Origin: Paenibacillus massiliensis subsp. panacisoli DSM 21345
GTDB lineage: Bacteria > Bacillota > Bacilli > Paenibacillales > Paenibacillaceae
Assembly: GCF_000426545.1 (NCBI RefSeq)
Contig: NZ_AUFO01000010.1
Location: forward strand, 124,001-188,000
Length of the DNA: 64,000 bases
Direction of reading: 5' to 3'
Part shown: positions 54,707-63,956 of the stretch, piece by piece
Numbering within the stretch: the first letter of the stretch is position 1
Layout: each line of letters opens with the position of its first letter
Notes under the pieces: generated by a model
What the model saw: the letters and a program-made list of their open reading frames with translations, nothing else
What the model was told of the DNA's origin: nothing
Database searches by the model: none
Program-made: the position numbers and the translations under genes

Positions 54707-55675
54707 GTGACATTGCTGCAGCTAAAGGAAGTGTATGTGTCCTATCACATGGGTACCAGGGCAAGTACTGCTGTGGAGCAGGTCTCGCTCAAGCTGGACG
54801 AACAGGATTCCATCGGAATCGTGGGAATCAGGTTCAGGCAAAACAACATTAGCCATGGCCGTGCTGCGTTACTGCCACATAAATTCACGCAAGTAGAAGG
54901 AGATATACGATTCAAAGGAATGGATCTTCTTAGGATGTCTGAGGAGCAACTAGCTCGTATCCGTTGGAAGGAGATCGCTGTTGTGCCCCAGCAATCCATG
55001 AATGTGCTTAGTCCGGTGCATCGCATTGGATGGCAATTGTCAGATATTCTACGGCAGCATGAACCAGAGTTGAGCAAAAAACAGCTCAAGGCCAATATCA
55101 TGGAATTACTGAGTCTGGTACGTCTGTCCAGCCCAGTCTATTACCAATATCCTCACGAGCTATCTGGAGGGATGCTACAGCGTGTCTCCATTGCACTTGG
55201 TCTTATGCACAGACCGAAGCTACTCATTATGGATGAAGCCACTACGGCGCTGGATGCAATCACGCAGGAGTATATTTTGCAGATGCTATTGCAAATGGAG
55301 CGCGCGCACGGAATATCCCGAATGATGATAACTCATGACATGTCGGTCGTGGCGACATCCTGCAACAACGTGGCTGTGATGTATGATGGACGGCTTGTGG
55401 AATACGGATCTGTGACCGAGGTGCTTCAGAGACCCCTTCACCCGTATACACAGGATTTGATAAATTCATTGGCTTTCGCTCACGGCACAGACGAAGAGTG
55501 TACTCCACGTCCAATGCATGGGGCTATGCCTGAAATACTGACTGACATGGATTCATCACCTCGTGGCTGCGTATATGCTGGACGCTGTTCGTATGTAACT
55601 TCCACATGTCTAGAATATCAGCCGAAGGAACAGTGGTATTCCAGCACAAGGCGTGTGGCTTGTCATGGAGTATAA
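54707..55675 (+). CDS. Peptide ABC transporter ATPase (DppD-like) with scrambled Walker A
   Basis: 322-aa ATPase. Q-loop (VVPQQSMNV), signature LSGGMLQRV, Walker B LLIMDEATTALD and H-loop MITHDMS are intact, as is the C-terminal oligopeptide-type Cys region (GCVYAGRCSY). The P-loop is not: in frame it reads GIVGIRFRQNNISHGRAALLP, while the second frame in 54837-54868 encodes SGSGKTTLAMAVL. Two indels (two bases lost near 54836 and one near 54868) cancel, scrambling about 12 residues. As read it should not bind ATP. GGAGGAG precedes GTG 54707. Confidence 0.85.
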   Translation: MTLLQLKEVYVSYHMGTRASTAVEQVSLKLDEQDSIGIVGIRFRQNNISHGRAALLPHKFTQVEGDIRFKGMDLLRMSEEQLARIRWKEIAVVPQQSMNVLSPVHRIGWQLSDILRQHEPELSKKQLKANIMELLSLVRLSSPVYYQYPHELSGGMLQRVSIALGLMHRPKLLIMDEATTALDAITQEYILQMLLQMERAHGISRMMITHDMSVVATSCNNVAVMYDGRLVEYGSVTEVLQRPLHPYTQDLINSLAFAHGTDEECTPRPMHGAMPEILTDMDSSPRGCVYAGRCSYVTSTCLEYQPKEQWYSSTRRVACHGV

Positions 55676-56531
55676 CGAGGCGACATTACAAGAATCAGAT
55701 CGACGAGTCATTTTACAGGCATTTCACCTCACGAAGGTTTTCCGATTACGCAATAAGAATAGTCTGCTGTCGTGGGTGGGTGGAGGAAGCAGGGAGAGCA
55801 TGAAGAAGCTGCTATGGAAGAAGGCTTTGGAAGGGGTTAGCTTCTCGCTGTACGAGGGAGAGATTCTTGCCTTGATCGGGGAGAGTGGAAGTGGCAAGTC
55901 TACACTTGCCAAGCTATTGGCTAGACTTGATCATCCCAGCGCGGGCTGGACTGAGCTGGGAGGTGAACCCGTACCGGTCGTCTATCGCAGAGATCGACTG
56001 GCGTTCCGACGCCGGGTGCAGCTGATTTTCCAAAATCCATTTGATACCTTCGATCCGCGGCTTAACATAGCTGCTATTCTGCTAGATACTCTAAGGCTTC
56101 ACCAAATCGGTGCCAGTGATGACGAAAGGCTTCACCAATGTATTGACCATATGAAACGATATGGAATTAACCCTGCTCATGAGTATATATACCGTTATCC
56201 CCATGAGTTATCTGGCGGTCAGCTACAGCGTATCTCCATTTTACGCTCTATGCTGCTTCAACCGCAGGTGCTGCTTGCAGATGAGCCATTGTCCATGCTC
56301 GATGTATCTATCCGGGCGGATATGATGCGAATGCTTGTGAACCTTGTCCGCAGTCAGCAGATGAGCATGATCTTCATTAGTCATGATATCCGAGCTGCCC
56401 GCTGGCTGGCTGATCGCGTGGGCGTCATGAGCCAAGGCCGGATCGTGGAGATCGGTGCTGCCAAAGAGGTGCTTGAGACGCCTAAGCATCCCTATACGCA
56501 AGCGCTGCTGTCTGCCGCTAGACTTGGATGA
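55665..56531 (+). CDS. Peptide ABC transporter ATPase (DppF-like)
   Basis: 288-aa ATPase with all motifs: Walker A GESGSGKST (about 73), Q-loop LIFQNPFDTFDP, signature LSGGQLQRI, Walker B LLADEPLSMLD and H-loop FISHD. Pairs with the preceding ATPase to power two-permease import. Its ATG overlaps the preceding gene by 11 bp. In-frame GTG 55653 is possible. Its intact P-loop contrasts with the scrambled one next to it. Confidence 0.93.
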   Translation: MEYNEATLQESDRRVILQAFHLTKVFRLRNKNSLLSWVGGGSRESMKKLLWKKALEGVSFSLYEGEILALIGESGSGKSTLAKLLARLDHPSAGWTELGGEPVPVVYRRDRLAFRRRVQLIFQNPFDTFDPRLNIAAILLDTLRLHQIGASDDERLHQCIDHMKRYGINPAHEYIYRYPHELSGGQLQRISILRSMLLQPQVLLADEPLSMLDVSIRADMMRMLVNLVRSQQMSMIFISHDIRAARWLADRVGVMSQGRIVEIGAAKEVLETPKHPYTQALLSAARLG

Positions 56532-56658
56532 GCTTAAGCCGACAGATGGAGCAGAAACATACGATCATGTGACGAAGCGACCGCTGTTTGCAACTTTTTT
56601 CAGGATGGTGTCCTTGAATGGCTCTATGTAATGCTAATAAAGGAGTGAGATCTGAAGG

Positions 56659-58263
56659 ATGGGAGTATTGATGATTCGCAGCTGGCTGGTAATTGGCATG
56701 CTTATGCTTGTGACAGGCTGCAGTAGTGGGAGCCCCATGGATGAAGCTGGTGAAGTTAGACAAGATGAAAAGTTAGCGGGACAACCAGACCGTAGTAACA
56801 CCGTGGTTATTGGGATGCCGGGAGAGCCACAGACGTTCAACCCAGATGCGCGTCCAGATGACTATTTCTATGCTCCTGCTCAAAATATTTACAGCCGTCT
56901 TATTAAATTGAATAATAATCAAGAAATCATTCCTGATCTGGCCAGGTCATGGACGGTATCTGAGGATGGCAAAGAAATCACCTTCGAGCTGCAGGAGGGA
57001 GTCGTCTGGCATGATGGACAGCCGTTCACCTCGCAGGATGTGAAATTTACACTGGATTCGATTATGGAGCAAAAAGGTGCAGCGGTTGACAATCTGAGTA
57101 GCCTTCAATCGGTCCGTACACCAGACCAACACACAGTTATACTCACCCTGAAGCATCCAGATGCAACCTTCCTCGGCTATCTGGCATGGTATGCTACATT
57201 CGTTATGCCTGAGCATATCTATCAGGGCGAGCAATGGGACTCAGGCACCCGTATTTCTCCTATCGGTACAGGGCCGTTCAAATTCAAGGAATATACGCCA
57301 GGAGTCAAGCTGATTCTGGAGCGCAATGAGCAATATTTTGGCCAGATTCCGTCCGTTGACCGTCTGGTATTCTCCATCATGCCTGATCCTAATACTATGG
57401 TACAGGCGTTCTACAATGGCGAACTCGATATATTCGGTACAGACCCACCCATCACGGAAGTCACACGCATGGAGGAACGCGGGGATATTAACATTACCAA
57501 GAAAGTCTTCCCTTCCAGGTATTATCTCGTCTTCAATACGGCAAAGCCTCCCTTTGATCAGCCAGAGGTCCGTCGAGCTATAGCTTACGCCCTGAATAAC
57601 GAGGAGATTGTTAACAAAGCAATGAAAGGACAAGGGCAGGCATCGAGTTCCTTCCTGTCACCTGTGTATTCATGGGCGCTGAGCGAGAAGTATAAGCTCC
57701 CGGAGTACGATCCGGCAGAAGCAGGTCGAATGCTGGAGCAGGCAGGACTGAAGCCGGATGCGAAAGGTAATTACTTAACTATTACCTTCAAGCTGTTTCA
57801 GGATGGGACATTTTCGGATATAGCGACGGTTATTAAGGATCAGCTTCAGCAGGCAGGCATTCATGTCCAGATCGAGGTGAAGGAGTATGCTGCCTGGCAG
57901 GAGGAAGTGGTTCAAGGTCGCAATTATGATATGAGTATGCTGGGAGGCTATCAAGGTCCGGATGTAGGGGCCATTGCCAATCGTGTCAGCACCAGTGGCT
58001 CGAACAATATTATGGGATATAGCAATGCAAAATTGGATGAGGCACTCCAACAGGCGGCATTGCTCATTGCTCCAACGACACGCAAAGTTCATTACGAAGA
58101 GGTACAGAGGATATTGTCTGAGGATATGCCGATCTATCCAGTCTCGGAGTGGATAAGCATGAATCCGGTGCATGAATACGTCAAGGGAGATCCAGCTTCT
58201 GCAGAGGCAGTAGGATATACAGGGTTCAGTGAATACAACTATGTGCGCATGATACAAGATTAA
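56659..58263 (+). CDS. Peptide-binding lipoprotein (SBP family 5)
   Basis: 534-aa extracytoplasmic solute-binding lipoprotein: signal ending LMLVTGC (lipobox; Cys about 21), then the family-5 fold with IPDLARSWTVSEDGKEITFEL, SPIGTGPFKFKEY and MPIYPVSEWI. It delivers substrate to the permease pair. Family members bind oligopeptides, dipeptides or metal complexes. AAAGGAGTG is 11 nt before ATG 56659; ATG 56671 is an alternative start with a better-spaced GGGAG. The following peptidase points to peptides. Confidence 0.93.
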   Translation: MGVLMIRSWLVIGMLMLVTGCSSGSPMDEAGEVRQDEKLAGQPDRSNTVVIGMPGEPQTFNPDARPDDYFYAPAQNIYSRLIKLNNNQEIIPDLARSWTVSEDGKEITFELQEGVVWHDGQPFTSQDVKFTLDSIMEQKGAAVDNLSSLQSVRTPDQHTVILTLKHPDATFLGYLAWYATFVMPEHIYQGEQWDSGTRISPIGTGPFKFKEYTPGVKLILERNEQYFGQIPSVDRLVFSIMPDPNTMVQAFYNGELDIFGTDPPITEVTRMEERGDINITKKVFPSRYYLVFNTAKPPFDQPEVRRAIAYALNNEEIVNKAMKGQGQASSSFLSPVYSWALSEKYKLPEYDPAEAGRMLEQAGLKPDAKGNYLTITFKLFQDGTFSDIATVIKDQLQQAGIHVQIEVKEYAAWQEEVVQGRNYDMSMLGGYQGPDVGAIANRVSTSGSNNIMGYSNAKLDEALQQAALLIAPTTRKVHYEEVQRILSEDMPIYPVSEWISMNPVHEYVKGDPASAEAVGYTGFSEYNYVRMIQD

Positions 58264-58277
58264 AGGAGACGGACCGT

Positions 58278-59690
58278 ATGGTTGATATGAAGCGGATTCT
58301 GGAAGGTGTACCTGATTATCAGGCCTTTATGACGGTGGATGAGCTGGATGCGAGTACCCGTAGGTTAGCTGAGGAGTACCCAGATGTGGTCAAAGTTTTC
58401 AAGGCGGGCGTGTCAAGACAAGGTCATCCCATTCTCTGTTTGCGCATTGGGAACGGGAGACTGAATGCACTATGCTTCGCATGCCCTCATCCTAATGAAC
58501 CCATTGGGGCCATGAGCATAGAATATTTTTCACGTCTGCTGGCAGAGGATCAAGAGCTGCGGGAGGAACTGGGGTATACGTGGTACATGATCAAATGCAT
58601 TGATCCTGATGGGACAAAATTGAATGAAGGCTGGTTCAAGGGTCCCTTCAATCTTTACCATTACATGCGCCATTATTTCCGCCCAGTCGGCACCGAGCAG
58701 GTGGAATGGACCTTTCCGGTGAAGCATAAGACCTTGGATTTCGACAGTCCGTTGCCTGAGACAGAGGTGCTCATGAGACTGATAGAGGAAACACAGCCCA
58801 AATTCATGTATTCCTTGCACAATACAGGCTTTGGGGGCGCTTATTGGTATTTGTCTGAGCCTATGCCGTCTATATACGAAGCTTTGTACAGGGCTACTCG
58901 CAGACAGCAGGTACCCATTAGTATGGGGGAGCCCGAATCGCCCTCGGTTATCGAGTATGCCCCTGCGATCTATCATCATTTAAGTGCCGGACAGGCCTAC
59001 GATTATCTGGAGCAATATGGTGGCAATCCTGCGGCGTTTGATTGTGGTACGAGCAGCGCAGATTACGTCCTGACGCGAACAGGAGATTGTGTGACGCTCC
59101 TAACAGAGCTGCCTTATTTTTTTGATCCACGGGTAGAAAATGTGAAAGATAGCGAGGTTACAAGGGTTGAGGCCATCCGACAGCATGTTGAACAGAGTCA
59201 GAGGGAGCAGCAGAACCTGGAGGATATTCTAAGGAATGTACGTCGATTGCTTCAGGGACACAATCCATTTGCGAAGCTGGTGGAGCAAATATTGCTGCAG
59301 GGTGGACAAGACGGTGCGGCCAAGCTGAAATGGGCTGAGAATCTCCCGGATGCCTATCGTCCCGCGACGGTATCACAGCTGTTCACTAACCTTGAGGTGG
59401 CCTCCTTTTATTACGGGCTTGCTCTCGGTCTGGTTATTCGTGCCTGTGACTTTGAGCTAGAGCACCTGTCTCGTGGCTCTTTAGAACCTTGCGTGGATAA
59501 GGTAGCTCTTCAGACACTAACGACAGCAAGGCAGAAGGGGCTAGAGAAGCTATGTGAGCTGTGCGAGCAGCTGGAGCAAGCTATGGATTACACAGTCATT
59601 CCGATTCAAAAGCTGGTTCGCATTCAGATTGAATGCGGTCTGATTGTATCAGCAGAGGTACGATCTAAGCATGAAGGTAGGAGCACCTAA
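58278..59690 (+). CDS. M14-family zinc carboxypeptidase
   Basis: 470-aa metallo-carboxypeptidase. Zinc ligands HPNE (HxxE, about 73-76) and the later His in YSLHNTGFGG; substrate-carboxylate Arg probably in NLYHYMRHYFRP and catalytic Glu near TLLTELPYF (last part of the domain). It has a C-terminal helical extension of about 180 residues (QREQQNLEDILRNV...), beyond the usual domain. No signal peptide, so it should act inside the cell on imported peptides. AAAGGAG 9 nt before ATG, 14 bp after the binding protein: co-transcribed. Confidence 0.9.
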   Translation: MVDMKRILEGVPDYQAFMTVDELDASTRRLAEEYPDVVKVFKAGVSRQGHPILCLRIGNGRLNALCFACPHPNEPIGAMSIEYFSRLLAEDQELREELGYTWYMIKCIDPDGTKLNEGWFKGPFNLYHYMRHYFRPVGTEQVEWTFPVKHKTLDFDSPLPETEVLMRLIEETQPKFMYSLHNTGFGGAYWYLSEPMPSIYEALYRATRRQQVPISMGEPESPSVIEYAPAIYHHLSAGQAYDYLEQYGGNPAAFDCGTSSADYVLTRTGDCVTLLTELPYFFDPRVENVKDSEVTRVEAIRQHVEQSQREQQNLEDILRNVRRLLQGHNPFAKLVEQILLQGGQDGAAKLKWAENLPDAYRPATVSQLFTNLEVASFYYGLALGLVIRACDFELEHLSRGSLEPCVDKVALQTLTTARQKGLEKLCELCEQLEQAMDYTVIPIQKLVRIQIECGLIVSAEVRSKHEGRST

Positions 59691-59891
59691 GAGGATCAGT
59701 ACTTAATAACATATCGTCAGAAGCTCTTCACAGTAAGCAAATACGGAATATACTCTAAGGATGCTACTAGAAATGTTGAAGGTTCTTACTTTTAAACAAA
59801 AGTCATCATATTAGCATAGCTATAAAGCATAACTAAAATAGGCTGGTCCCTATCGTTCTGTTCATGCTATGCTTGAGTACAGAAGAAGAAG

Positions 59892-59922
59892 CCCGTTCCC
59901 GACACTACTGGTCAGGGACGGG
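59892..59922. terminator. Hairpin upstream of lytS-like gene
   Basis: CCCGTTCCCGAC-N7-GTCAGGGACGGG (two mismatch/wobble positions) followed by TTATTAATTG. It may end the peptide operon or lie in the leader of the kinase gene. Its position argues against translation of the kinase frame from 59869. Confidence 0.55.
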
Positions 59923-59955
59923 TTATTAATTGTTGATCCGGGAGGCATCCTTGAA

Positions 59956-61614
59956 GTGAATGATACATTGGAAATGCTGCTGAAATTGTTCGAGCGGGCC
60001 GCACTGCTGCTCATTTGCTTGTTCTTCATGACCCGTATTCCGCGATTCAAGGAGACCCTGCAACGGGACAAGCATTCGCCTGGGGAGCTTGCGATTCTGA
60101 CGGCTATCTTCTGCGCGTTCGCCCTGTTCGGTACCTATTCAGGCATTGAAGTGGAAGGCTCGCTCGTGAATGTCAGAATTATTGCAATCATGTCGGGTGG
60201 TATTTTGTTCGGTCCTTGGGTGGGAATCATGACTGGACTTGTCTCTGGAGTGCATCGTTACTTGATTGATATTGGAGGAGTAACCTCGATCCCCTGTCTG
60301 ATTACGAGTATTATGGCCGGGCTGGTATCTGGTGTCATTAATCGACGTGTCCCCAAAGAACGACGCTGGATTGCAGGGATCGCAGTAGGGATGGTCTGTG
60401 AGGGGCTCACTATGCTGCTGATCCTGATGATGGCAGAGCCTTATTCGTTAGGTCTGGACATTGTGTCCAGAATTAGTCTGCCGATGATTATCGGTCAGGT
60501 CAGTGTGGGCTTCATCGTGCTCCTCGTGCAGAGTGTGGAGGGGGAGAAGGAGATGATCGCGGCGAGACAAGCCAAGCTTGCTCTGGATATCGCGAATAAG
60601 ACACTTCCGTATTTCCGGTCCATCGACAGTGAGTCACTGCGGACCATCTGCAGTATCATTAAGCAGGACATCATGGCTGATGCAGTGGCCATCACCGATG
60701 CCCATAATGTATTGGCTTATGTAGGTTTCGGAGAGGAGCGCTACCAGAATGGTCATCAGATCGGCAGCGACGTGACCAAAGCAGTCATTCGCAGTGGTCA
60801 GATCGCTATCCATAATCATATTGCCGACGATCAGACCCCGCAAATCCAATCGTTGCTGGTCATTCCGCTGCAGGAACGAGGAGAAGTGACGGGCACACTC
60901 AAAATTTACTACAAGAAGGCTTACCGTATCACTTATCCGCTGCAGACGATGGCTGTGGGTCTATCCCAGATCATCTCGACCTTAATGGAGGTATCTCGTG
61001 TGGAGCAGATCAAGGCGGAGGCGAACAGAGCGGAGCTGAAGGCACTGCAGACAAAGATCAATCCTCATTTCCTGTTCAATGCGCTCAATGCCATCGCTGC
61101 GACAACTCGTACGAGGCCAGACAAGGCCCGTGAGCTCATTATTAATTTGTCGGGGTTCCTGCGCTATAATCTGGAGCTGACGGATGAGCGCATTGACATT
61201 CAGGTTGCGCTGCAGCAGGTCAAGGATTATGTAGAGATTGAGAAGGCTCGCTTCAGCAGGCTGGAGGTTGAGTACGACCTGGATGAGGTGCATGTCCAGA
61301 TCCCGAGTCTGCTTATTCAGCCGCTCGTGGAGAATGCCATTAATCACGGAATTCTGAAGAGTAGAGGACCAGGATCTGTGAAAATATCCGTCAAGGAGCA
61401 TGAGAATCATGTGCGCATCAGTGTTCAAGATACAGGAATCGGTATCCCAGAGGAGGTCATTACCAACCTCTATCAGGAGCAGGTGCCTGCACAGCAGATT
61501 GGACTGTACAATGTGCATCAGCGGGTGAAGCTCATGTATGGGGAAGGACTTGCCATTCGGCGTCTGTCGCCTGGTACCGAGATTTATTTTGACATTCCAA
61601 AGGAGAATTCATGA
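59956..61614 (+). CDS. LytS-type sensor histidine kinase (YpdA-like)
   Basis: 552-aa membrane kinase. N terminus has the multi-TM LYT sensor (about 8-205; starts [20 protein letters not shown]), a GAF-like domain (about 225-355), then a phosphoacceptor region with [16 protein letters not shown] (His371) and ATPase motifs [16 protein letters not shown]. coli YpdA and BtsS and B. subtilis LytS share this plan. Start: GGGAGG about 11 nt before GTG 59956; the open frame extends to 59869 but that part overlaps a hairpin. Overlaps the regulator gene by 4 bp. Likely senses a carboxylate, see findings. Confidence 0.92.
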   Translation: MNDTLEMLLKLFERAALLLICLFFMTRIPRFKETLQRDKHSPGELAILTAIFCAFALFGTYSGIEVEGSLVNVRIIAIMSGGILFGPWVGIMTGLVSGVHRYLIDIGGVTSIPCLITSIMAGLVSGVINRRVPKERRWIAGIAVGMVCEGLTMLLILMMAEPYSLGLDIVSRISLPMIIGQVSVGFIVLLVQSVEGEKEMIAARQAKLALDIANKTLPYFRSIDSESLRTICSIIKQDIMADAVAITDAHNVLAYVGFGEERYQNGHQIGSDVTKAVIRSGQIAIHNHIADDQTPQIQSLLVIPLQERGEVTGTLKIYYKKAYRITYPLQTMAVGLSQIISTLMEVSRVEQIKAEANRAELKALQTKINPHFLFNALNAIAATTRTRPDKARELIINLSGFLRYNLELTDERIDIQVALQQVKDYVEIEKARFSRLEVEYDLDEVHVQIPSLLIQPLVENAINHGILKSRGPGSVKISVKEHENHVRISVQDTGIGIPEEVITNLYQEQVPAQQIGLYNVHQRVKLMYGEGLAIRRLSPGTEIYFDIPKENS

Positions 61615-62381
61615 GAGCGATTATTGTAGAGGACGAGAGACCAGCCCGCCAGGAGCTGGAATACCTGATCAAGACGCACAGCAGTCTGGAGATAACTGCC
61701 TGTCTGGAGGATGGGCTTGATGTGCTGAAGTACCTGCAGGATCATGAGGTCGACGCCATATTTCTTGACATCAACATCCCCTTCCTCGATGGAATGCTGC
61801 TGGCAAGCCATATCAGCAAATTCGCGAAGAAGCCCTATATCATTTTTACTACTGCATATAAAGAGCATGCGGCCCAAGCCTTCGAGCTGGAGGCCTTCGA
61901 TTATATTCTGAAGCCTTATGATGAGAAGCGAATTGCAGCCATGCTGGCACGACTGGAGAGTACCTATGCACGTGACCATGCCCTCTTGCCTGAATCAACA
62001 GCCGAGGCGGCTCCGAAAGGAACTGCTCAACCTGAGAAGGGCGGAATGGCATCTGCCCGCATGAATCTGTGGAAGAATGAGAACATCATTGTGACGGACA
62101 TTGATGATATCTATTATGCAGTCGCTAGCGAGAAGGTCACACTGGTCTACACCCGGAACGAGGAATTTACGATGCCGATGAGCATTTCCGAGTTTCATGG
62201 ACGATTGTCACAGGGAGTCTTTTTTCGCTGCCATCGCTCCTATTCCGTGAATCTGTCCAAAATCCACGAGATCGTACCCTGGTTCAATCATACCTATCTG
62301 CTACGACTGACAGATCTGAAGGCAGAAATTCCGGTGAGTCGTAGCAAGGCGAAGGAGTTCCGGCAGTTGATGCAGCTCTGA
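61611..62381 (+). CDS. LytTR response regulator (YpdB-like)
   Basis: 256-aa regulator: receiver domain (about 1-120) with EDERPARQE, phospho-Asp in [13 protein letters not shown] (Asp53), FTTAY and KPYD, a linker of about 35 residues, and a LytTR DNA-binding domain (about 155-256; [14 protein letters not shown]). ATG overlaps the kinase stop. Receives phosphate from the preceding kinase. Probable target is the downstream transporter promoter, where a repeat pair suits LytTR binding. Confidence 0.95.
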   Translation: MRAIIVEDERPARQELEYLIKTHSSLEITACLEDGLDVLKYLQDHEVDAIFLDINIPFLDGMLLASHISKFAKKPYIIFTTAYKEHAAQAFELEAFDYILKPYDEKRIAAMLARLESTYARDHALLPESTAEAAPKGTAQPEKGGMASARMNLWKNENIIVTDIDDIYYAVASEKVTLVYTRNEEFTMPMSISEFHGRLSQGVFFRCHRSYSVNLSKIHEIVPWFNHTYLLRLTDLKAEIPVSRSKAKEFRQLMQL

Positions 62382-62382
62382 G

Positions 62383-62413
62383 TGCATTTCATTCCTGATT
62401 TGTGGCATTTCAT
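62383..62413 (+). promoter_or_regulatory. YpdB-type direct repeat upstream of MFS transporter
   Basis: TGCATTTCAT (62383-62392) and GGCATTTCAT (62404-62413), 11 bp between them. This is a one-base variant of the E. coli YpdB motif and spacing as I recall it. It lies upstream of a TATACT (62446-62451) possible -10. Confidence 0.75.
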
Positions 62414-62611
62414 GCATCAGACAGTCGTAACTCTTGCTTCAGCGTTATACTGCGGAGGTAAGAGGAATTCGGATACGTGATGATGCATCATCAGGATAAG
62501 CGATGATTGACGAGATTTTCACGGGAAATGATACCGCATTCAGCAGTCATGCAATCAGGGATGGAAGCATTCCTCTTACGAACCGAATTTTGTCGGAAAG
62601 AGGAGATGGCT

Positions 62612-63859
62612 ATGACATCCAAGCAAGACAAACGCTGGTTGATAATACTAGGGACGATTATTGTGCAGATGGGTCTGGGCACTATTTATACGTGGAGCCT
62701 GTTCAATCAACCGCTCGCTGACCAATTCGGCTGGGAGCTTAGCTCTGTGGCCATTACATTTTCCATTACGAGCTTTGCCCTGGCGTTCGCAACGCTGTTC
62801 GCTGGCAAGCTTCAGGAGCGTTGGGGACTGTCACGTCTGATTCTCACGGCAGGACTGGTGCTTGGTGCTGGACTTATGCTTAGCTCGCAGGTGTCCTCAC
62901 TGATCGGCTTGTACCTGCTGGCAGGAGTAGTCGTAGGCTATGCCGATGGAACCGCGTATATCACGATCTTATCGAATCTCATCAAATGGTTCCCGGATCG
63001 CAAGGGACTCATCTCAGGAGTATCGGTGGGGGCCTATGGTACAGGAAGTCTGTTATTCAAATATATTAACGGAGCCCTGCTACAGCAGGTGGGACCTTCG
63101 CAGGCCTTCTTGTTCTGGGGGCTGATCGTGACGGTGATGATTGCAGGCGGTTCATTCCTTATTCGCGAAGCTGCTGTGGCTCCTGCAGCTGCTCCGGGTC
63201 AAGCCGCGGTGGGGCGGAATTATACGGTTAAGGAAATGCTGCAGACGAAGCAGGCTTATCTACTGTTCATCATCTTCTTCACAGCCTGCATGAGCGGCCT
63301 GTATCTCATTGGTGTCGTGAAGGACATTGGGGTCAGTCTGGCGGGTCTGGATGTGGCGACAGCTGCAAATGCTGTAGCTATGGTAGCTATTTTCAATACC
63401 TCAGGTCGCATCATTCTGGGTGCATTATCTGATAAGGTTGGTCGTATGAAGGTAATCGCAGGTACGTTACTCGTTACCGCCATTAGTGTAGGGATTCTGA
63501 GTACCGTACAACTGAATTTCGGACTGTTCTTCGGCTGCGTGGCGGCTATCGCCTTCTGCTTTGGTGGTAATATTACCGTCTTTCCAGCTATCGTGGCAGA
63601 TTTCTTCGGTCTGAAGCACCAGAGCAAGAATTATGGCATCGTGTATCAGGGCTTCGGACTTGGCGCACTAACGGGATCTTTTCTGGCAGCCTGGCTGGGT
63701 GGCTTCGTGCCTACCTTCACAGTAATTGCAGTACTATGCGTGATATCCTTCGTCATTTCCCTATTTTTACATCCCCCAGGTCAGCGAATACAGCCTAAGG
63801 AGAGCCGGGGAAAATCTGGAGCCCTGCGCCGGATGAGACCCGATACGAAGCTGGGATAA
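62612..63859 (+). CDS. OFA-family MFS transporter (YhjX-like)
   Basis: 415-aa twelve-TM major facilitator. It closely follows E. coli YhjX: GTIYTWSLFNQPL, KLQERWGL, ADGTAYITILSNLIKWFPDRKGLISG, FTACMSGLYLIGVVKDI and FGGNITVFPAIVADFFGLK. OFA transporters carry oxalate, formate or other small carboxylates; YhjX is a pyruvate-induced carrier. ATG 62612 with AAAGAGGAG 6 nt upstream; in-frame starts at 62507 and 62606 are poor. Transcribed after the kinase/regulator pair with a 230-bp gap, so under its own promoter. Confidence 0.92.
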   Translation: MTSKQDKRWLIILGTIIVQMGLGTIYTWSLFNQPLADQFGWELSSVAITFSITSFALAFATLFAGKLQERWGLSRLILTAGLVLGAGLMLSSQVSSLIGLYLLAGVVVGYADGTAYITILSNLIKWFPDRKGLISGVSVGAYGTGSLLFKYINGALLQQVGPSQAFLFWGLIVTVMIAGGSFLIREAAVAPAAAPGQAAVGRNYTVKEMLQTKQAYLLFIIFFTACMSGLYLIGVVKDIGVSLAGLDVATAANAVAMVAIFNTSGRIILGALSDKVGRMKVIAGTLLVTAISVGILSTVQLNFGLFFGCVAAIAFCFGGNITVFPAIVADFFGLKHQSKNYGIVYQGFGLGALTGSFLAAWLGGFVPTFTVIAVLCVISFVISLFLHPPGQRIQPKESRGKSGALRRMRPDTKLG

Positions 63860-63956
63860 GACAACTAGAGAGAGAGAATAAGCGACAAGAGTGATATGTA
63901 GATATATAGATAGAGAGCATAGCAAGTATGTCGAATGAGCGGAAGAGTGGAAAATC

